DNA of 64,000 nt from Telopea speciosissima (lineage: Eukaryota; Streptophyta; Magnoliopsida; Proteales; Proteaceae), in assembly GCF_018873765.1 (NCBI RefSeq), contig NC_057922.1, positions 14,707,563 through 14,771,562 on the forward strand. The letters run 5' to 3'. Each line of letters opens with the position of its first letter. The first letter of the stretch is position 1. Shown here piece by piece: positions 1 through 28,298 of this stretch. The position numbers and the translations under genes were made by a program. The notes under the pieces are model-generated. The model was not told where the DNA came from. It saw only the letters and a program-made list of their open reading frames with translations, and searched no databases.

Positions 1-1330
1 AGACTCATGACTCATCAAGGTAGATGTTATAAACATGATCCTCCCACCCATAGAAATGTAATTCCTCTTCCAAGTTGTCAACCTTCCATAATATTTTTCA
101 ATAAGGGGGTCCAACTTGATTTTATTCTTTTCAATTGTGCTATTATGAGGGAAAAAAGAAAATTTATACTGTTAAATGCAGGCTAAGAGGGTGTAATCAA
201 ATATAACCTAGTGGCTTTACAAACTACAGGCTTCTCTGGATCCTCTAGAAGCAAGACTTGTAACAGGTAATGACACGTTTACAAGAATTCTGTGGCCTGA
301 TGATGGTTAGTTGTTCTTTATTTACGTAGACCCTTGAAAATAATCCAATCTCAACAGGCAAGCCAGATCATTGAGGTTGAGAAGGAATATTCGTAAAAAT
401 AGAAAACCAACCACAAATACTTTGCAGATGAGCTCACTAGGGGCTGTGCATGTAGGGAAACAAAGTTATTGGGACCACTAGTAATTAGGTCATAATTCTC
501 CAAAACAACTTATGATGGTGGGTTTCATTACGTGTTACTGCTAACCTATCAAATAACGTCATCAGCAGAAACAACGATTTAAAACTCAGTATCAGAGATT
601 GTGATTGAGTTCCACCAAAATTGATACTGATCGGCCAATACGGCCTCTTCCCGGACAAGTTTTGGACAGTACCTCAAATTGGAATTTGAGTACAATCTAC
701 TTTTTCTCCCTTCCATGTCAGTCTATCCTGACATGGATGGATTCGCTGAAACACCCAATTCAATCCTTTAAAACCTTGATGCTAAATTCACAATTATTAA
801 ACTTTGAAAATAAAAGCTAAACGAAAGAAAAGAAAAAACTAAATTAGGATTTCCACTTTCTAAAATCTAACAGAAAGAAGACTTCCCTAGATAGTAAAAA
901 ATATACCATTTAGATTAGAAGCACAAATCAAATCAACTTCTTGCCACTTAATGTTTCTGGAATCCATGTAAGATCCAAAACAACCAAGTTGCCTGCTGGC
1001 GAAGGTGCCTACAGGCTGTCTAGTAATGGAACTAACAATACCCAATAGCAAGCTAAATAACATCCAACTTTAAGCCAATAAGGATTTGTAAGTTTATTCT
1101 AATTTCGTAAGTTTATTCTAATTTCTTAGTAGAATAGGTTTCTATTTTGAGATGTCCTTTCTTCTTATTTATATGTAATACAATGGACAACTGAACAAAT
1201 TTGAATGACATATTGCGTTCTCAGCTTTTACCTTGCTAGGTATGGTGTGGTGTGGCCTGCTGGCCGTTGTATTCTCTCTCTTCTCTTTCCTCTCTCCTTC
1301 ATTCCAGGTACAATCTACTTTTTCTCTATA
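1..1330. other. intergenic, no gene recognised
   Basis: AT-rich sequence with only short, unconserved ORFs on either strand. The one structure I can point to is a perfect 19-bp direct repeat at 690-708 and 1308-1326, bounding about 600 bp. The second copy lies directly beside the 3' end of the LINE that follows. Confidence 0.5.
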
Positions 1331-2356
1331 CAACTCAGCCTTAGCCCAACTAAACGGGGTCGGCTACATGGATCCTTGCCCTCCAATCAGCTCTATTCGA
1401 GGTTACACTTGATACAAGGGCTAAGCTATGCATGTCTTTCCTCACCACTTCTCCTAAGGTCATTTTAGGTCTACCCCTAGCTCTTTAGTTCCTTCAATCT
1501 GAATCAAATCACTCCTCTGTACTAGAGCATCCAAAGACCTCTATTGAACATGGTCGTGCCACCTCAAATGACTTTCTCGTAGCTTATCATGTATTGGAGC
1601 TACTCCCAAATCAGCTCTAATATGATCATTCCTTATTTTCTCCTTCCTAGTTTTGCCACACATTCATCTCAACATCCTCATCTTTGCTACCTGAGTTCTA
1701 TCTATATAATACTTCTTAACTGCCCAACATTCTGCACCATACATCATAGCTGGTCGTATGACTTGTCCTATAAAATTTTCCTTCAAGTTTTAAGGAATAC
1801 ACCAATCACACATTACTCCGGACGCACCTCTCCATTTCATCCATCCTATTTTAATTCTCTGTAAAACACCATCCTTTATATCGCCTTCTTTATTTATGAT
1901 TGAACCCAGATACTTAAAATAATCACTTTGTGGAATCTCCCCCTCATCAATTTTCACCGCCTCATTATCCATCCTAGTGTAACCAAAGTTACACACATAC
2001 TACGTCTTTGTTCTATTTACCTTAAAACCTTTTGATTCCAAGGTTGATCTCTGTAACTCCAACTTAACGTTAATCCATGCTTTTGTCTCATTCAGCAAAA
2101 CAATATAATCAACAAACAGCATACACCAAGGAACCTCATCTTGAATGGTTAAATCATCCATGATAAGCGCAAACAAATAAGGTCTTAAAACTGATCCGTG
2201 ATGTAACCCAATTATAATTAGGAATTCACTACCTTGGCCCCCCACAGTTCTTACACTTGTCACCGCACCATCATACATATCATTAATTATGTCCACATAT
2301 TTACTTGAAACACTTCTCTTCTCTAGTACTTGCCAGATTAACTCTCTAGGATCACT
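1331..2356 (-). mobile_element. 5'-truncated, decayed LINE (non-LTR retrotransposon) with reverse transcriptase remnant
   Basis: Read on the minus strand, 2296-2000 encodes the palm region of a plant LINE reverse transcriptase (LFALIMDDLT, then DEVPWCMLFVDYIVLL). 1996-1790 continues it (SDYFKYLGSIINKEGDI). The catalytic box normally read as F(A/V)DD is FVDY here, and a stop separates the two ORFs, so the copy is dead. The 3' end near 1331-1375 matches by eye the 3' tail of the LINE at 39608-40801 (shared pieces GATTGGAG, GCAAGGATCCATGTAGCC and TAGTTGGG(C/A)TAAGG), which supports one family and fixes orientation. No convincing target duplication was found. Confidence 0.8.
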
Positions 2357-3519
2357 GATTTAAACCCCCCCCCCTTCTCAGTGACGTATTGGAACATTCA
2401 GCTATCCTTAAAAACACCATATCTACATCCTCATAAAATCAAACAGATCATTTATGATCAATAATAACATCAATTGCTCAATCCAAATCTAACTTCCTAT
2501 GTCATATGGAGATAAAGTTTCAGCCTTCTTAAAATCAGAATTCTATTATGTTGACAGTCATGAATATCAGCTAAAGATAACCCATAGAAAGAGAAGAGTT
2601 TTTTATTGTTTTGGAAGAATAGATAAATCCTTAGATACCCTTGTAACAAAGGCCTTGTTAAAAGTATCTTCCTTTCAGCTTTTTAGCATCTCCAAACATT
2701 GAACTCTTATTGTTACTGGCATTGCTGACCCGATAAAACTAAGACCAACACATACTACTCAAAGTACTTGACCCTCTTACATCATTTTGCTCTATCTAAG
2801 GTCATATTTTACGTTAAATCACAAGCACTCATGTCCTTTCTCACTCCAATCCAAGTCCATTCTTTCCCTTGTCCTTTAATGGCTTCAACTTGCACCATCT
2901 CATGGCTCACAAAAGCAGACATTTGCTTTTCCTTCTCCTCCCCATTTCCTATGTATGTTGGTGGGATAGTACCTTGAAGAATAGATTTATTACTCTTGCC
3001 TCTTTCATGGTCTCTCACTGCAAAGTTTTCCATTTGTCCTGCCAAAAGACCAATTAAGGTTATGGACAACAGAACAGAGTTGGATTTTGAAATAATCTAC
3101 ACTCGGTTCAAAATTTTAGGCATAATACACCAGATATCTCCATGTACTCTTCCTTGCAATTAAGAGATAAAGATTTAATTATATTATTCAAGCAATGTTA
3201 CCTATAGCAAAGGAATAAAGAAGATATTTATAAATTATTATGGACCAGTTGCCCTAACAATTTTAAATAACAACCACATGAAAGGAAATACAAAAAATGG
3301 TCAAGAACAAAGCTACACTCAGAATTCCCATTAATTTCAAATATCATCATGGAAACCTAAAACTATACATATACACTATCTGCCAAAAAAAAGTTACAAA
3401 GACCATATATACAAAAATAAGAAGATAAAAGAACTAAGTTAATAGATGACTAGGTTCAGATGTCAGCTCTAGAACTTACCTCAACTAAATTACAGTCATA
3501 GCATGAAGAAGAAGATGTA
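2357..3519. other. intergenic / 3' flank of the small membrane-protein gene
   Basis: No conserved coding potential seen. The right-hand part, up to 3519, is downstream of the minus-strand gene that ends at 3520 and probably contains its 3' UTR. A C9 run lies near 2367. Confidence 0.4.
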
Positions 3520-5378
3520 TCAATCCCGAAGGCCAAGCTCAAGCTCAAGCTCATCATCCTCTTCAAATAGCCTCAAAAGGCGTGCATGCTGTTCTTCTCT
3601 CTTCTTCTTCTGCCATAGCTTGAACAGGAATACAGAGAAGGCCACAACAGCCACAATCCCAAGGCATATGATGACTACTCTGAGCCCAGTGCTGCCACTA
3701 GATGAAGAATGGCCCTCAGCTTTCTTAACATTTTTTGAATTCGCAGGATCATCAGCCAAACCTGAGATGAAGATAGAGAAAATGTATGACAGAACAGCCG
3801 CAAAAAGAATTAACTAAAATCTAGAAACTTATAGGGGTAAATGGTAGTCGAGTTTATGTTTCATGAAAATGACCCAAATCAGATCCACATAATCATGCAT
3901 CAACCATGATTTTGTAAAGTGCTGTTTTCATATAAATTACATGTCGACCAAATATAGTTGTGTGACTACCTTTTTCAAACAAAATCCAATTGTAGTAACT
4001 CTGTGAAATACGGTGCTAGTTTCAGCAGCTACTGAAACTTAAGTTCCAAACACACCCAAAGAGAGGACATTACAAACTAGAAATGATCATCTTGTGAAAA
4101 TATTTTCTTCAAATAAATCTGGTGCAACTGGAATGTACATAATATTCATGATAATCAAGAAAAAATACACTGAAAAAAACCAAATTGGAAATTCATCAAA
4201 GGGCATAGGGATATACAAGTAATGGCAATACGGCCAAAAATTGTTTCTTCGGAGAACCAAACCCTTCATGCAATTTACTGGATCTTTTACCCCGTCCACT
4301 CAACAACAGCTATATCTAATGCTCCCTTGTTTAATTTTCGAATTACATGATATTACCAAATGCTAGAAGGACAAAGGCAAGTAATGCCTAATATTTTCTT
4401 TAACAAGCATTGACCAATCGGAAATTGCCCATCATATTTTGATACATACATCTTAAAGTCATTTATATTTTAAGCAATGCCTCACAATCTCACGTATAAA
4501 AAATGTTTTACAGCCAACTATATTGAGCTAAACTCGACCACTACCTAGTTAAGACTTCAGACAAATTTTTTAAACCCCTACTCTGAACTGTATCTTAACT
4601 TCATAACTATCAAGTCTGAATTATCTACAATGAATATCATACTGGAAAAGTATAATTTGTAAATCCCTACATGCATCACACACCTATACTAACCCTCAGT
4701 CTTCAGCCCTCATGGCTCAATCAACAAGATTTACAACTAAGGGACCATGCAACAACAATGATCAACAAGCCAAGTAATGAAATCACTAAATTACACAATC
4801 CATTGGCAAAAGACAAAACTAGTAATCAAGAGAGAAAAAAAATCCTGTAAGCCCCTATTTGCACTTCTTCTAACTTAAACCCACAGAAAAAGGATGTCAA
4901 GATCCACATGACGAAGAATTACCAAGCATAACTGTCCAACATTAATCAATTCCAAATTTTCATAACAAACCCTCCATTCCTTTCACCCGAGGGAGGGGAA
5001 ATGTATCTACCATAAAGAGCTAAACTACGTAAAACCAATCTGAAGGAAACGTAAATTTCAAGTTTTGTAAACGTTCAGATCCATAAGCCGTTTTCTGTGC
5101 CAAGTAAGCGTCAAAAGCAAAAAAAAATCAATTCAATTCAAAATCATTTTTATCTTTCTAAGGAAAAAAGAAATGCAGAAGCCTCTCATGCAGGAGTGGA
5201 GGTTCCACAATAGAGATCTTGAAAAGTAAAAAACAGAGAGATCAAAACACGACAAGGGTGAATTCACTTAATGAGTTTAATACAGTGATCAGGGAAACGA
5301 ACCAGAAATCAATTGCAGACAAATTGATGAGAGCAAAACATAGAATCGAAACGATCTCCAGCTACGGATTTCAGTCAT
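3520..5378 (-). CDS. small single-pass membrane protein with signal peptide (two exons)
   Basis: Coding exons on the minus strand are 5378-5303 (76 nt) and 3761-3520 (242 nt), joined by a 1.54-kb intron with a GTTCGT donor and a CTCAG acceptor in phase 1. The product is 105 residues. It starts MTEIRSWRSFRFYVLLSSIC, a basic N-region plus hydrophobic core that looks like a signal peptide cleaved near Gly26-Leu27. A short Ser-rich luminal or extracellular stretch follows, then a membrane span (VVIICLGIVAVVAFSVFLF, about residues 54-72), a basic stop-transfer KLWQKKKREEQ, and an acidic tail with FEEDDELELELGL. I do not recognise a named family; the type-I topology is inferred. The splice join restores one open frame, and the ATG lies in a plausible leader exon. 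The acidic Leu/Glu tail could be a sorting or interaction motif, which is inference only. Confidence 0.65.
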
Positions 5379-5487
5379 CTCTGCTCTATCGCTTGAGAAC
5401 CCGCTTTCCTCTATCGCGTTCTTCTCTTTCTTCTTGACCGTTATTAATGTGTATTTCTACATTTGATGTTGTGAGTTGTGCGTCTGT

Positions 5488-5518
5488 GAGTCGCGAGTCG
5501 CGAGTCGCGTGACTCGCG
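5488..5518. repeat. GAGTCGC tandem motif with 8-bp inverted arms
   Basis: Three GAGTCGC units run head to tail and are followed by a reverse-complement unit, so CGCGAGTC...GACTCGCG can pair. It sits about 110 bp upstream of the ATG of the minus-strand membrane-protein gene, within its probable leader or promoter. It could be a regulatory palindrome or chance simple sequence. Confidence 0.4.
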
Positions 5519-5593
5519 TCTAATATTTTAATGGTTTCCGTTTAATTTGAATCTATTTTCCTCAATTCACGAAAAAAAAAAAGGGGAACGAAT

Positions 5594-5925
5594 ATTAAAA
5601 AGGAAAAAAGAACTCTGACCCAAGAGTCTGCGCCCCACACCTAGACACATGGGGTGAAATGACCATCTTCCCCATGAAATACGTAAATGATGCTCCACTT
5701 GATGCTTTTGCATGTTCTCTCATTGGCCCATGCATGCACGTAGGAGCAACCTTTTTTAACAGATAACACTTCCAAAAAACAAAAAAATATATATATGGGA
5801 AAAGAATGTCATCAGATTGTGCAGCACACAATGCCCTGTGCCAAGACACAGGGGTAAGCGGGTGTTGTGGTCATTACACATGCCCCTGTGTAGGTTCGTG
5901 TGCATTGCGCATGGTGTTCTCTCCT
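5594..5925. repeat. two adjacent degenerate copies of the GC-rich MITE family
   Basis: Both pieces carry the family's internal words (tctgcgccccacac, gacacatgggg, cattggccc; gacacagggg, cccctgtgtag). The right piece (about 5793-5925) starts GGGAAAAGAATG, like other family termini, and its far end pairs with it imperfectly. I could not find target duplications, so boundaries are approximate. Confidence 0.4.
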
Positions 5926-6678
5926 AAGAGTAGATCATGTGAACTACATTGATGAATGTGAATGCTAAATTTTGTTTTTTTGTTTTTTAACAAATGAATA
6001 AAATTTCAACTTAAAAGTTAAGAAAAGCAAGAAACTTTTTTCTTTATAGGTGGCACTCGAACATTACTTCCATCTCACAACTTAAATTTTCAAAATTTTT
6101 AATAAATAAATAATTTAAATTATGACAAGCGAAGAGCCAAAGGAAATTTTTGTCGGAAATATGCATGATTTCTTTTACCTGGCACTCGTACATTACTTCC
6201 ATCTCACAACTTAAATTTTTGATTTTTTTTTAATAAATAAATAAACAATTCAAATTATAATAAGCAAAGAACAAAAAAGGAAATTTTTGTCGGAAATATA
6301 CATGAGAAATAGATAAAGGGAAAAGTCTTTCTATACATGAGGCGTTTAAAAATAAATGTTCATGTGTGTAGGTGTAGTAAACGCCTCATGTTCTGAGTTT
6401 ATATTCATCCACACGATTTTGTATTTTTATTACGATTGGATTGGACTCTAAGGGCAATGTCAGAAGGAAAGAATTATGACCGTCTAATCTTTCTCCAATA
6501 AATTATGTTTGAAAATTAAAGATAATAAATTATAAGAATACTGTTTCATTCAAGAGGAATACAGTGACATTCATGTAATTCTTTCACTTTGAATGGATTA
6601 AGCTTCAATAATAAAATAATTTTGAAATCCACCCATGGCGGCCAAATGGAAGAAAAAGAAATGTGACAACTTTTGGTA

Positions 6679-6798
6679 GGGAGAGAAATGCTACTTGATC
6701 GCATGGCCCCTACGCCAGTGCAGGGACCAATGGGAGTGCATGCCCTAGCATCCAATATAGGGCGCGTAGGGGGCGCTATCAAGCAGCCTCTTTTTCCC
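6679..6798. mobile_element. MULE-like MITE, GC-rich family
   Basis: A 120-bp element with long terminal inverted repeats: the left end GGGAGAGAAATGCTACTTGA pairs with the reverse complement of the right end, GGGAAAAAGAGGCTGCTTGA, and pairing continues through CCCCTACGC. The flanks CTTTTGGTA and ATTTTGTTT could be a decayed 9-bp target duplication (6 of 9). The family is clearer at 30618-30754 and 53964-54127. Confidence 0.65.
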
Positions 6799-7899
6799 AT
6801 TTTGTTTTTAGGACAAGGATTGGATCAATCCATAGTTCACTCAATCATATCAAATTATAGAAAAAAAAAGCATTTAAGGAATTTTACCTTATAAAGCAAA
6901 GTTGAACAACCAACTCTTACATGGTATGTCTGAGGGGCCATGGACACATAGAACCCATTGTCCTTTATTCATATTTTTTGTGGCTTTGTCTTAAGTTGAG
7001 TTATTTATCCAAAGCTAAGCTTGAGCCGAGTCAAAATGGAAATTACGGACCTTATCCTCTTCAATTCCAAATTGCTCAAAAGAGGAAGAAAAGGTAAGGG
7101 TGTCAATTTAGAATTGAAATTGAAAGCGACAACCCAAACAAAGAAAAAGGTCCAATTCTAAAGGTAAAATTGCTAGTTTGAATTGAACCGAATAAAATCC
7201 AACACAAACCAAATATGAACAGTATATACCAAATACAAACAAAAAGAATATAAAACCAAATGCAAACTTTATAAGTTGAACCGGAATGTTAAAACTGTAT
7301 AAGAACCAAATTAAGCCAAATATATGAAAACCGAATAAAAGTCAAATTGATTCGGTTTTGATTTTACTTTTCCACAAAAAACTAAAAACAGCGTTTACCA
7401 AAAAAACAAACAAACCAAAAACAGCTTATAAAAGCAGTGATATATTTGTTACGGGGGCATTTTACAAATTTGACCTCAAAATTGATCCGTTGCAACTTAA
7501 ATATTAAAGTTCAGCGGAAAAGTAACGAAAAACCATTTTTATGAAAAATCATAAATGATTTTAGATCTGGTTTTTGTTTTTATCTTTTTGTGAATTTTTT
7601 AAATAGAAACAGATTCCATAAACGAAACCAAATGCAATTAAAAATGTTTTTTTTAGCAAAAATAAAAAAGAAAAAAATTTTCTGTCTGAAAGTATGATCT
7701 ACGGTAACACTTCCATGTGAAAAGACATCTCTACCCCCTTGTTTTGAGGAGGAGAGAGATAGACACATGAAAATTACTTTACCCTTTTACCTATTAAGGG
7801 TTAGAGATCTTACAAAATTCATTGTAAACACCTCGGTTGCAAAAGCAGATTTACTTTACCCTTTATTATGGAGTAGGCACGTACTAGTAACGTTCAGAG

Positions 7900-8119
7900 C
7901 TTACTGAAGAGCAGCAGCTTAAAGTAAAATCTGTTGATCTTGGGTTCTCAACGTTATCGATCAAGAAGATTGAAGAATTTGAGCTCAGGCCTCTGGAACG
8001 AGTTGATTCGATAAGAAATGAAGTGGGCACAGATAGAACAGTAGCAATCTCTTCAATTGCTTCAGAGTTATATTCGTTGGGTGCAGATTGAGGATGACCC
8101 AGTGAAAGGGTACGGATTT
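7900..8119 (+). other. possible noncoding first exon of the B3-domain gene
   Basis: This stretch is less AT-rich than its flanks and ends in a possible donor (AAAGG|GTACGG near 8119). The first coding exon of the B3 gene is preceded by a good acceptor (TTGCAG|GAAACAAATA at 10942), so an upstream leader exon is expected. Placing it here is inference; cDNA would settle it. Confidence 0.3.
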
Positions 8120-10942
8120 AAGCTCTTTCTCTCTCTTTCTTTTATTCTTTCTCATTGTCTTGCTTAGTCTTCCATGTGGCAGCAGTCCTCAGCCCTTTCA
8201 GGAATGATACCTCTCTCAATGTTGTTTGTCTTGTGTTATTCTCTTTAATTGTATTTCACTTGTTGTATGTTCAAGCTTCTGTGGAAGCATTTGCGTTCAA
8301 CATGGTTTAATTTTTGATATTTCAAGAAGAAGGGTTTAAGCCTGCATTTTCCATTTTATTTATGTGAACTGTTTTTATTTAATTATTTTAAATAAGAAGT
8401 TCACAAGAAGTAGGGTTTTAGAGAATTATTCTAATCTTGTTTTGGATAAATGCTTTTCTTCAATTGTTTGCAATTAAATTTGCCTGGAAGAATGCCTTTA
8501 ATTCTAATTTTAGTTTCTTTTCCTCGTTGGTGGATAACCCCCACTTTATTGGTCTAGAAAATGAATGAAAATCCTTACTAAAATTTTGTCCATAGTTTTG
8601 GAGAGGGAAATTATGGGTTTGTGGGCTTATTTTCTCAGTAATAGTGGAGGCATATGAAGCATTGTTATCATGGATGGGGTTTTGTCTTTTTAAACAGTTA
8701 CTTGAGCTTGTCAACTTTAAGATACTGATTGTTATGTTTGATGTAGGGATAAAGACTGCACATTATCATACTCTGAATTTCTATAGTTAATGAATCATTT
8801 CAACTCTCAGTTTGTTTTTATGAAGGTTAATGTAATTAATGCCATTGCCAAAAGATTCATAGGTTGTCAGTACTCAGTATTTGGTTATGGAATTGGGGTT
8901 ACAGGAATGGATTGGTTAATGGTTGTTAATGGTGGTTGCTCCTCTCTAAGTTTTGTTCGGATTATATCTTAGTTGATTTTCCTGTCATTTTTTCAGAGTA
9001 AAAACATCCGAAAAACCTAGCACATGGTTCATAGTTATAATATTTCCATTTCTTTTTATTTTCTCCTTTTATTTTAGGAATTAGTTTTCTAGATGTGTGT
9101 GTGTGTGTCTGTGTTTAGAGTGGTAGAAGGAGAATGATATTGATTTGACTTTGACTATGTGAGGTTGACATTTTTATGTCGGAGCAAAAAGAATTATCTG
9201 CCTGATTTTCACTTAGTTCCCCAACAAAAACCATAATTTCTCTAACTTATAGTTCTCTTTAATTTAAATATGAACATCATTTGAACCGAGTGAAATATAT
9301 TGATTCATGCTCTAAAATCATCAGAAATATGGCTAGTGTCACATACTGCTATTGACTGTTGGAGGTGTTCTTATAGTCCTGATGCAAACTCTGATCAATT
9401 CCTGGCAGATTTTGCAGTTAGCCCTCATAGGGGAAATAAACAATTTGAGGCCTGTATTTTCCACAGATTTAAACACGTCCAACTTGGTACAGTATTGGAT
9501 TGAATTGGGCTTTTCTCCAAATGTCCAGGCCAACTAGAGTCCAAGTTACATGCAAGATATCCAAAAAGAAAAAGCAAGATGTAATGACAACGAGTAATCT
9601 TTTTATTAGGATTAAAAAAAAAAACTTAACAATTCACTAAAATGTTTGAGATTTTGCCTGGTGGGCTGATTTCAATCTCTGCAGAAACAGAAATATTTCA
9701 CCAAATTTTGACGCGTATCGCTCAGAATTTTGGCGATTTTACCAATTTTACCAGATTTCAACTCTCAGAGAAAGAAATATTTCATCAATTTCGATAGTTC
9801 TTACTTGAAATTTCAAACATTGAAGTAAGTGGAGTTAGATGTAAAATCCTGCCCACATGACCTTAATTATCTAATGGCTGTAAAATCAGCAAATGAGGTA
9901 AAGGTTCCAGGTTTGTTCTTGAACCACAATAAAATTTTTGGCATTCAGAGTCAGTTCCTGAATCATAAGAGAATCTGGTAACGAATAATGATTTATAGCA
10001 ATACAAAACCCATATGGTTTTGCCTTACCTGTATATAACTTTGAGGCCTTAGAAAAAATTGGTTTGGGCCTCTAGGAACTAAGATCAAGTAGTTCTCTCA
10101 TGGAAATCTTCCTACGATGTGGGTTTTCCAAGCCAGTATATTTTCCTAGATTAGAAGAAATGTTGGGGTTCACCAATTAATGTATTCCCAGCTAAATGCA
10201 GGCAAGTGTTACCACTGTGGAAGAATTCCTGAGATAGGCACTAAGGTCTACTGGATCCTCTGCTGAGGCCCATGATTTCTGGTCCCAACCGTAACTTTGC
10301 TATGGTACCTCTTCCATTTACACCCATTGGGGCCACTGGGGGTTTCTATCAGCTAAATCTAAGACTCATTTCCTTACCGATGTAGAGGCAAAGCTGCAAA
10401 ACATTAAATGGACCAATTTATGCTTTGACCAAACAAAGAAAACATAATCGATTCCTGACTTTCCAGAGAGATGAAAACCAGGTACCTGAGTGTATCAGCT
10501 AAATCCTTAGCTTCCTTAGAGATGGGGGAGGCAAAGCACTAATAAACCGCAGAAGATGTCACTATCTTGAGAGATTACAGAGCATTTGGTTGGCTTCCAT
10601 AATGCTTAAGCTCTTTAAACTTTTCTTATCTTTGCATTAAGTAAAAAGTTTGTATGCTAGGTAGAACTCTGGATGACCCCCAGAAATAATTTTGCAGAGA
10701 TACTGTGCCGACAAAAAGTTAGAAGCCTAAATTTGCAAGGATTCAAATTTCATTGTCAAAAATCGGAAAGTCAGAAAAGCAGGATTTTCTTCCCAAGGTA
10801 TCTCATTTGAATTTGACAAACCGAGCCAATTTTTGTTGGAATACGTGCATGTATTTGTGAGAAGCTTTCTTGCCGAAAGTCAGCTCGAAGGCGGAGGGTT
10901 TCATGAGAAAAGAGTAGAATATTGAGTTTGTTGTTGTTTGCA
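8120..10942. other. no coding gene seen; probable 5' UTR intron of the B3 gene
   Basis: AT-rich sequence without conserved ORFs. It contains a short TG microsatellite (about 9092-9113) and a repeat with inverted ends at 9637-9822. It would be the leader intron if the exon proposed at 7900-8119 is correct. Confidence 0.4.
9637..9822. repeat. short inverted-end repeat with CGAAATTT-type interior
   Basis: The left end AAATGTTTGAGATTT and the right end GAAATTTCAAACATTG are inverted matches. The interior contains two related halves, each with 'gaaatatttca'. No clear target duplication was found. A MITE is plausible but the class is not determined. Confidence 0.4.
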
Positions 10943-10953
10943 GGAAACAAATA

Positions 10954-28298
<17,345 letters not shown>

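Larger units (their letters stand above)
5379..7899. other. intergenic with repeats
   Basis: Upstream region of the small membrane-protein gene. It holds a GAGTCGC tandem/inverted motif (5488-5518), fragments of the GC-rich MITE family (5594-5925), a duplicated 'cactcgtacattacttcc' segment (about 6050-6120 and 6180-6250), a better-defined MITE (6679-6798), and an AACCGAAT-rich repeat (about 7100-7390). No gene seen. Confidence 0.5.
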
